Part shown: positions 57,764 to 64,000 of the stretch, in pieces
Numbering within the stretch: position 1 is the stretch's first letter
How the letters are laid out: each line of letters begins with the position of its first letter
Origin: Ryuthela nishihirai
Lineage: Eukaryota; Arthropoda; Arachnida; Araneae; Heptathelidae
DNA length: 64,000 nucleotides
Reading direction: 5' to 3'
Assembly (NCBI GenBank): GCA_038380435.1
Contig: JAWZYU010000705.1
Span: 19,001 to 83,000, forward strand
The notes under the pieces: model-generated
What the model was told of the DNA's origin: nothing
What the model saw: only the letters and a program-made list of their open reading frames with translations
Database searches by the model: none
Position numbers and translations under genes: made by a program

Positions 57764-58574
57764 TCACCTAAATGACCTGGTATTCCTAACAGAACTAGCC
57801 AATTTGCTGTTAATTAATATATAATGAAACGTACCTTTATGTAGCCTATCAGGTGAAACCCATTCGCGATGTTTGTAATAAGTGTTAGTTTTTCCGAAAC
57901 CATTGAGTTTACTTACCTGTGGAGACGTTCGTTGCCCATTGCCATTAGAGCTACCAATACCAAAGGAGTGTATCAATCCTCCCCAAAGGTCAGAGTAAGC
58001 ACGAACTCGGGCATTGAAGTCACCTAGAACAAGGGTAATATCTACTTTCTTGATAGAATTCAAAGTATCCTGAAGTTGTCTACAATATCTACCCTCCTCA
58101 TCTTCGTCAGCATACTCAGTGGGGGCATAACAGCAGATAGCATTCAAGTCTTTAATACTTGTCTGAAATTTTGCTGTAAGAAACCTTTCATTAGTGCACT
58201 CGTATCCTAGAAGAGCATCACTAGCGTTTCTGCTGAGAAGTAGACCTACGCCTTTGTTAATGCTTATTATCTGCCCTCCCTGAAAAGAGACATTTAAGAT
58301 TATTTTTAAGAATCTAACCTTTATCTGTCAATCTGGTCTCTTGCAGGCCAAGAATATCTAATTTATAATGCTCGAATTCTTGTGTGAGGACATTAAGAGA
58401 AAAAGCTCTGTGCTGAGTCCTCACACTCCAACTTCCAATGGAGATAAAGTGCTTAGTGGGATGTTTAAAGAAACTATGTTTATTGAGAGAGGGAATGCCG
58501 ACAATATCAAACAGCCGCCTAATCGCAGGCATGGGGGCAAAGACCCGTTCCTTACCACTAAAGACTGAAACCAT
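57764..58574 (-). pseudogene. AP-type endonuclease of the RTE-like LINE (unit 2)
   Basis: The frame 58574-58314 ends in LDILGLQETRLTDKG (catalytic Glu region). The frame 58147-57764 reads CCYAPTEYADEDEEGRY and ITLVLGDFNARVR (Asp/Asn region). The stretch between them is out of frame. Confidence 0.75.
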
Positions 58575-58950
58575 CTACAATGGCAGACGTCCTCCAATGT
58601 AGAATTTGACGATGTCAGTAGAAGAAAGAGTTCAGCTGCCTGCGATGGTTTCTGCTCAGGATTATCCACCAGCTGACAAAACATATCCTGTGAATCTATT
58701 CACTTGGGGCTGTCAACCCACAAACAAACAGTAAACACAATGCAAGATTTTCCATCCTCAGAAGCCCACCAGCCTAGCAAATTCAGGATCCATAAAAAAG
58801 CTCAGAGAATTATTTCAGTCCAGGCCAGTAGGTTTATATGGTCCGCATGAGGACTCTGTGTGGCTGACTACTCCTCAGCAGCGTAAAAGAAAAGAAAAGC
58901 AGCCATAGGTGTAAGGAAAAGTAGGCCACCCTAAGAGTCGGGGGCGGGCA

Positions 58951-59261
58951 TAATTTAAAAAGTGAGCATTCGAACTTGTTGCGGCATTTTTGAACAGGAA
59001 AGGGAAAACATGCAAATAGGCAGATATAAGAAATTTATTTAAGAAAACTACGAGATCTATTTTCACATCTTCTCAACCTTCAACGTCAAATGCTGTTTGA
59101 GTCAATGGTAGTTCAAATGGTAGTTCAATGGATATCAAAAGTCAATGGTAGTTCAATTAGTCAATAATTGTCTAAAGAGAGTCAAATGGTAGTTCAATTA
59201 GATATCCGTAATGAAATGTCTTCCGAGTTTCTGAAACCTCTAGCCAGTAAATTGCATTGTA
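58951..59261. other. Spacer with short direct repeats
   Basis: GTCAATGGTAGTTCAATTAG-like words occur about four times between 59099 and 59208. No gene. Confidence 0.6.
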
Positions 59262-60707
59262 CATCGAAGAGTCAAAACATTATGACCAACGCGTTTTTAT
59301 GCAAAGCAGACCAGTTGCAGGCAAAGGATGGCGCGTGTGAAGGTCATGAAAAGGTATGATATAATACATTATAACACGTGATACTGAGCTGTGTTAATCA
59401 GTGTTATTCTTGTTCTCCAGATGGAAAAGACAGCGGACTTAACTCAGTTTGACAATTTGTTGTGGCCAGATGATTGGCTCAGAGCATTTCCGAGATGGCT
59501 TTTGGGGTGCTCACATTCAGCATGGTTTAGCACCTCCAAAAAGTGGTCCGAGTGGTGAAAAACCATAAACGATCGGCAAGGTGTGGGCTGACCATGGTAC
59601 ATTGATGCTAGAGGTGATAAAACACTATCCCATATGGTACAAGCCAACAGAAGGGACACTGTGGCTCAAATCGCCCGTAATTTGAATGCTGCTGACAGGA
59701 GAAATATGTCACAGCCAGTACCGTCGACAGGGTGTAGCATCGAGGCAGCCTTCCTCACTGCACATGTGATGTTCCACCCATTCACTTTTCCTTTTCCTTA
59801 AACAGTTTGGTTTAATTTAGGTTATATTTATCACTTTATGGATTACTATTTCGTTTTGTGGACATTGAAATTCTCGTTCCGAGCGTAGGAGTTGCGCATG
59901 CGCAATCCGACGTTTTGAGCTGCGATATTTAATTGTTTGCCTCAAGGCGTGATCTAATCTGGCGACAGTACTGGTCACAGCACACAGTACATCGAACCCT
60001 GCTGAAAATGGCAATGCGCAGGCCGCTCTGAGTGCCCATGCTAATCTTGGTTCACTGTTGAAACAAGTGGGACAATGGGCACACGAGCATCAAAACTGGA
60101 CCTTCAATAATTTGAAGAAGGTCGTCTGTCGAATGAATCTTGTTTCCTCTTCCACCATATGGATGTCCCAGTATGTGTGCATCGTTTACCTGGGGTAGTG
60201 TTGGCACCAGGATGCACCATGGGACTAAAACAAGCAGGTGGAGGTAGTGTAATGTTTTGGGCAATGTTCAGCTGGGAAACCCTGTGTTTAGTCATTCATG
60301 TGCAGGAGACTATGACGTCTACCACCAACCTAAATATCATTGTAGACCAGGTGCATCCTTTCATATTAACGGTATTTCCCTCTAGTAGTGCCTTATTTCA
60401 GCAGGATAATGTGCCACGCCACACTGCCCGGATTGTTCGAGAATGGTTTGCGGAACATGAGGAAGACTTCAAGGTATTGCCATGGCCTACAAATTCCTCA
60501 GACCTCAATCCAATCTAACAACTGTGTTTGTGTCAGAACAGCATATCCGATCTGTGGTGGTCAACCACGTAACTTAGAATAGTTAAAGTATCTGCTGGTC
60601 AGAAATCTTGTAGCGTCCACGCCTCACCGGGTAAGAACTATTTTGGCGGCACATGGAGGACCAACATCATATTAGGCAGGTCGTCATAATATTTTGAGTC
60701 TTCGGTG
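59262..60707 (+). mobile_element. Tc1-like transposon, full length but inactive
   Basis: 1,446 bp with inverted ends: CATCGAAGAGTCAAAACATT on the left and CACCGAAGACTCAAAATATT on the reversed right. It is flanked by TA (59260-59261 and 60708-60709). A transposase remnant lies on the plus strand. Confidence 0.85.
59410..60545 (+). pseudogene. Tc1-like transposase, degenerate
   Basis: The N-terminal part starts as KTADLTQFDN (about 59430), then needs frame changes. The catalytic domain is clearest from 60105: LSNESCFLFHHMDVPVCVHR, AGGGSVMFWAMFSWE, LFQQDNVPRHTA (second Asp) and SSDLNPI. In the first block the catalytic Asp of TDES has become Asn (NES, 60132-60134). The third acidic residue (Glu of NPIE) is a TAA stop at 60516-60518. 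Two of the three catalytic residues are therefore lost. Confidence 0.8.
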
Positions 60708-60709
60708 TA

Positions 60710-61795
60710 TATGCATAGGTAAGGTTTGTTTTCTGAATTTAGAATTTAGCGTAGTTTCACTAATCTCGTTCTTGAATAGTATTTTCTACCTACACTTTCA
60801 CGTAAGTAATTACAAATGTTTTCCATGGTGGCTTTCAATGAAGCAATTCTCGAAATTTTTGTTAACTACACAAATTTAATCATTCATTAAGTGTGACAGT
60901 GCGAGAAAAAACATTTATATTTTAGATATTTATATTTGTATTAAGTGCATAATTATTTTCGTATCCTATCTTCCTATTGCTTTTTGCTCTGACATTTGCG
61001 GTTGGTCGTTTTGTGGATTTGACGAAATGTTTTTTCACCGTATTTTTCGAACACGTTGAAGAAACCTAATGATTTATTTGCCAAATGAAAGCTTGTGACG
61101 CAGGGAGGGTCATAGGCTGTAAAATATTGCCCTCTTCGAGCTTTCTTCACCCTAAAAAAAGAGAAACGTTAAAACAATTCTTAAGTTATATCTCCAGAAC
61201 GGGAAGGCCGAAACTAACAAACACGTCGAATGAAAGATTTTGACATTGGGAATATCATAGGCTACGAAATATTGACCCCCCCATGCTTTCGTTCCTCCTA
61301 AAATAAGGGGGGAGATGAAAATAATTGCTCCCCTATAAGTAGTGGTACTGGTCCCTGTACGGTTTTGACCTTGAAAAGTCCCCAAGTTCACGATTACGGC
61401 CACGCACACAACCGATCTCGACATATGTCTTACACATCCTTTACACATTTAGATTATCAATAATTTTTTTCAGTTATATAACTAATTTCCGGTTATTTCG
61501 GCCAGGTCCACACTTTCGTCCCGTATTTAATCAACCCGTTATCAATTGTTCCGCCCCCTTTTTTTTAATCCTCCCCCACCGTTCACCCGAATAAGTTACA
61601 TGATTTCTACCCTCATCCGTAATTTTTTCCAAGTTCTGATCCGCCGTTTTGAATTCACACGTCACAACCCCCCCCCCCTTGTTGACCCATCGCGTGGCAA
61701 ATCAGTTTTCTCTATGCCCATTTAATCCAATTGTGGTGCCATCCTAACGTACGTACTATTTTTAGTGCATCTCCTCTATTTAAAAAAAATCCTTC
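60710..61795. other. Intergenic stretch
   Basis: No gene recognised. Two diverged units carrying AATGAAAGxTTxTGAC and TCATAGGCTxxxAAATATTG lie about 150 bp apart (61080-61160 and 61227-61310). A run of C lies near 61668-61678. Confidence 0.5.
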
Positions 61796-61862
61796 CCACA
61801 CGGTGATTTGAACCAGTTGACTGGAGATCAGTAGCTGTGCGCTAACACACTCGACTACGTCT
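61796..61862 (-). mobile_element. Degenerate SINE B-like tRNA head
   Basis: On the minus strand it reads GTCGAGTGTGTTAGCGCAC, CTACTGATCTCCAGT and GGTTCAAATC. This follows the order of the SINE B head, but no SINE B body follows. Confidence 0.5.
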
Positions 61863-62261
61863 TGTTACTTGATGAGGTGACTTAGATGTGTCTCAAGTGG
61901 GGGATCACCGATCGTTATAAATTTCGTATCTCTTTATTTCTTTAAGAGTTCAACGCGCAGTTTTATATTTCATGTATTTTTATTAACATAGATTTTTGTA
62001 TTTTTTATTATCTTATGTTTTTTTTCCAACCTTCGTATTTCTTTATTTCTTTATATTTCGCGTTTTTCTACCTAAAGCAACCTTCGTTTATTTTATTTTT
62101 ATAACCTACTTATTTTTATTTCTTTTGATTAACCCAGTATATTTTAGTCCTTTCATATTAATATATGTATGTCGACAGCACTCTTACTCTGCCTGTCTGG
62201 GCTGAGTTCTTTTACAACCTATGTGTGTAAGAGCTTTGTAGAAGGGTACCTGCCCTTAACT
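61863..62261. other. T-rich intergenic stretch
   Basis: Long pyrimidine-rich sequence, no gene. Confidence 0.5.
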
Positions 62262-62711
62262 TGTCAGGATAATCACTCAAGTGGCCGAATACACAAACTC
62301 ATGTATTTAAAATATGTACACTTTTTTTTATTTACAAACACTATAACTATATACATACAGTGACTGCCCACCCGGTACAGTCACTCGCCGAATACAACAG
62401 AGGCTATAATGAGCCTCAGGGGTCCCACCGCTAGATACAGACAAAGCTTGAAACGAGCTGCCAACGAACAGTCTAACAACCGGACAGTTTCGTGGTCCGC
62501 GCGCAAGTCTCAGTTTTTTGAACCATCCGCCGGATGATGTGTCGTGTCCTTCGGGGGACGTTAGAGTATTTCGGCCAATAGTGTTCGAACACGATCGCCG
62601 TGCCACGACGACTCTTGTCACCTTTCTTAATTGTGCTCTCAAAACTGGCCCTGCCGCTGGCGCTATGTCGCCAGGCGGGTAGGCACTGCCGCCAAAATGG
62701 CGATCCTGACA
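62262..62711 (-). mobile_element. Probable solo LTR, 450 bp
   Basis: On the minus strand it starts TGTCAGGATCGCC and ends GATTATCCTGACA, giving the TG...CA form with 9-bp inverted ends. A poly-A signal (GTAAATAAAA) lies near its end. The segment is distinctly GC-richer than its surroundings. It is unrelated to the Gypsy LTR at 35050. No matching target-site duplication is seen. Confidence 0.6.
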
Positions 62712-63002
62712 GTGATGGCTTTGTAAAACATGATATCATGATAAATACAATAATGTATATCAGTTTTCTATATTACCTATTTTATTCACATCCCTTGTTT
62801 TAAAAATATGTTTTTCGTTAACAAATAGACGGTTTGCAAGTTCATATTTAAATGGTATAAAAAAAAATGATAGGTGGTAAGCAATAAATATTTTGAAAAC
62901 TCTGGTTATTTTGTTCAAAACCATTCCGACAGATGGCAGCACTATAAAGAGTTATTAATAATGAATGTTTCTTACTAATGTATTTCTCTCAAGTAATTTC
63001 AT
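62712..63002. other. Intergenic stretch
   Basis: AT-rich, no gene seen. Confidence 0.5.
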
Positions 63003-63155
63003 ATACACTTAAAGACTAAAATAGGCGTATAAACCTAAAGACTAAAATTAGACTTTATAATGTTTGGTTCTTTCTAGGGTTACTTATAGTAGTGAAACTT
63101 GGACACTTTGTAAACAAGATGACAGGAAACTAGATGCTTTTGCTTCCAGATGCTT
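63003..63155 (+). pseudogene. RTE-like LINE fragment, RT C-terminus
   Basis: NRRINLKTKIRLYNV followed, after a frame change, by SETWTLCKQDDRKL matches (in reverse) the sequence at about 31735-31850. It is cut by SINE A. Confidence 0.65.
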
Positions 63156-63532
63156 GTGGCGGGGGTGGCTCAGTCGGTAGCGCGCCAGGCTCGTAATCTG
63201 TAGTTCCCATGTTCGAGTCCCAGCTGGGTCAGCGTTGAGATTTCTCTCCGCAAAATTCCCCGCCCTGCCCACGGTCAGTACGGGACACCGATGGGCTTGG
63301 AAAGTCCGTCGGATGGGACGTTAAGCCGTGGCCCCGTGTGCGGGAGAGCCATACACTGTGCACGTTAAAGAATACGCTGGATGGCCTTGACGGGAGGCTA
63401 CCATCTGTCTCTCAACAGCTGTTCCAGTGGGTCCCCTCACCCAACCTTCTCTGAGCCTTCGGGGGTCCATGTGACCTGGCCATTTAGCCCATGATGTACA
63501 AAAAAGTGTCGCTCAGAGGTAAAACAACCCAA
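63156..63532 (+). mobile_element. SINE A, full length
   Basis: A complete copy with intact A box (TGGCTCAGTCGG), B box (GTTCGAGTCCC preceded by CAT), core and GTAAAACAACCCAAA tail. TTCCAGATG occurs just before the head and just after the tail, a likely target-site duplication. Between the left repeat and the head are a few extra bases. Confidence 0.9.
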
Positions 63533-64000
63533 ATTCCAGATGTGGCTCATAATTAGTGTATTTAACACCCTCATTGAAAGTTTTACAAGTTGCATTAAAA
63601 TTCATTGGGAAGGCCGAATAAAAACGATAATTGGAAATTTTCAAAAATATAAATTAGAAAAACAGTGTTTTAAATAAGTGAATAAAACATATTGTTTTCG
63701 AAATAAAGAATGATCACATGTACTGTTATACTAAAATGAGAAATGTGTATGTGCTTTGTCCTCGGCAAATGCAAAAATGTATTTGTCAAAACATTAATTT
63801 GAATTGTCTAATTCGTCAGGCATTTCGGGTGTTGGATTGTCAATCTTTGTGGGCCATAACTGGCTCGTAGTTTTAACACCCAGGTCCTATACCTACCTTT
63901 ATTTTCAAACGTTTAGATACACTACAGTACATCCTTTCCAAATTAGTTAGAAATTATTACATCGTCAGTAGTGGATTCAACAGATAATTAAAAAAGTATT
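63533..64000. other. Intergenic stretch to the window end
   Basis: No gene recognised. Confidence 0.5.

Larger units (their letters stand above)
55781..58950 (-). mobile_element. RTE-like non-LTR retrotransposon (unit 2)
   Basis: The counterpart of 31371-34780, with the same 3' triplet tail and the same flanks, so it was inserted before the duplication. Similarity to unit 1 fades near 58950 in the 5' UTR, which marks the right edge of the duplication or a local deletion. Both enzymes are broken by frameshifts. Confidence 0.8.

Overview
The window looks like a stretch of arthropod nuclear genome, most likely chelicerate and possibly spider. It is AT-rich, has no operons, and contains no intact host gene that I can recognise. 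It is built from nested transposable-element (TE) remnants: a tRNA-derived SINE present in about 17 copies (SINE A), a second tRNA-headed SINE (SINE B), a Ty3/Gypsy-type LTR element, RTE-like and Jockey-like LINEs, hAT, Tc1 and mariner/DUF4817-type DNA transposons, MITEs and foldback structures. The organism call is an inference from the style of the TE proteins; I could not search a database.

Layout. 1-3071 is a partial third copy of a large repeated unit, closed by a 1-kb DNA transposon (element X). 3072-20837 is a SINE-rich mosaic holding a Jockey fragment broken by a MITE, a degenerate satellite, two hairpins, a full-length dead mariner-like element (13181-14672), and a pair of decayed genes with PC4/Sub1-like motifs (15680-16676). 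20838 to about 34780 (unit 1) and 44862 to about 58950 (unit 2) are two direct copies of one roughly 14-kb segment about 24 kb apart. In order, the segment holds: the hAT 3' half, a Gypsy LTR end, Gypsy leader, minisatellite, tRNA-like block, element X, an old RTE fragment with an inserted SINE A, SINE B, a Gypsy pol remnant interrupted by a Jockey fragment, a non-coding block (block R), and a near full-length RTE-like LINE on the minus strand. Between the units lie an LTR (35050), a 3.9-kb foldback-like inverted repeat (35861-39790), a large palindrome (40250-41280) and a second LTR split by a 4.0-kb hAT element with a perfect 8-bp target-site duplication (41657-45653). 59262-60707 is a dead Tc1 element and 62262-62711 a probable solo LTR. 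An RTE scrap with a full SINE A closes the window.

How it fits together. No set of genes here works as a pathway. What the window records is an order of events: Gypsy first, then Jockey, RTE and hAT insertion, then the ~14-kb duplication, and afterwards continued movement of element X and SINE B. Those late insertions sit in one unit while the other unit keeps the empty site. The observations I rate highest are the reciprocal empty sites of element X, the tandem PC4-like pseudogenes, the MITE that keeps the start of a mariner transposase gene, the foldback/palindrome structures, and a tRNA-like sequence enclosed by inverted repeats.
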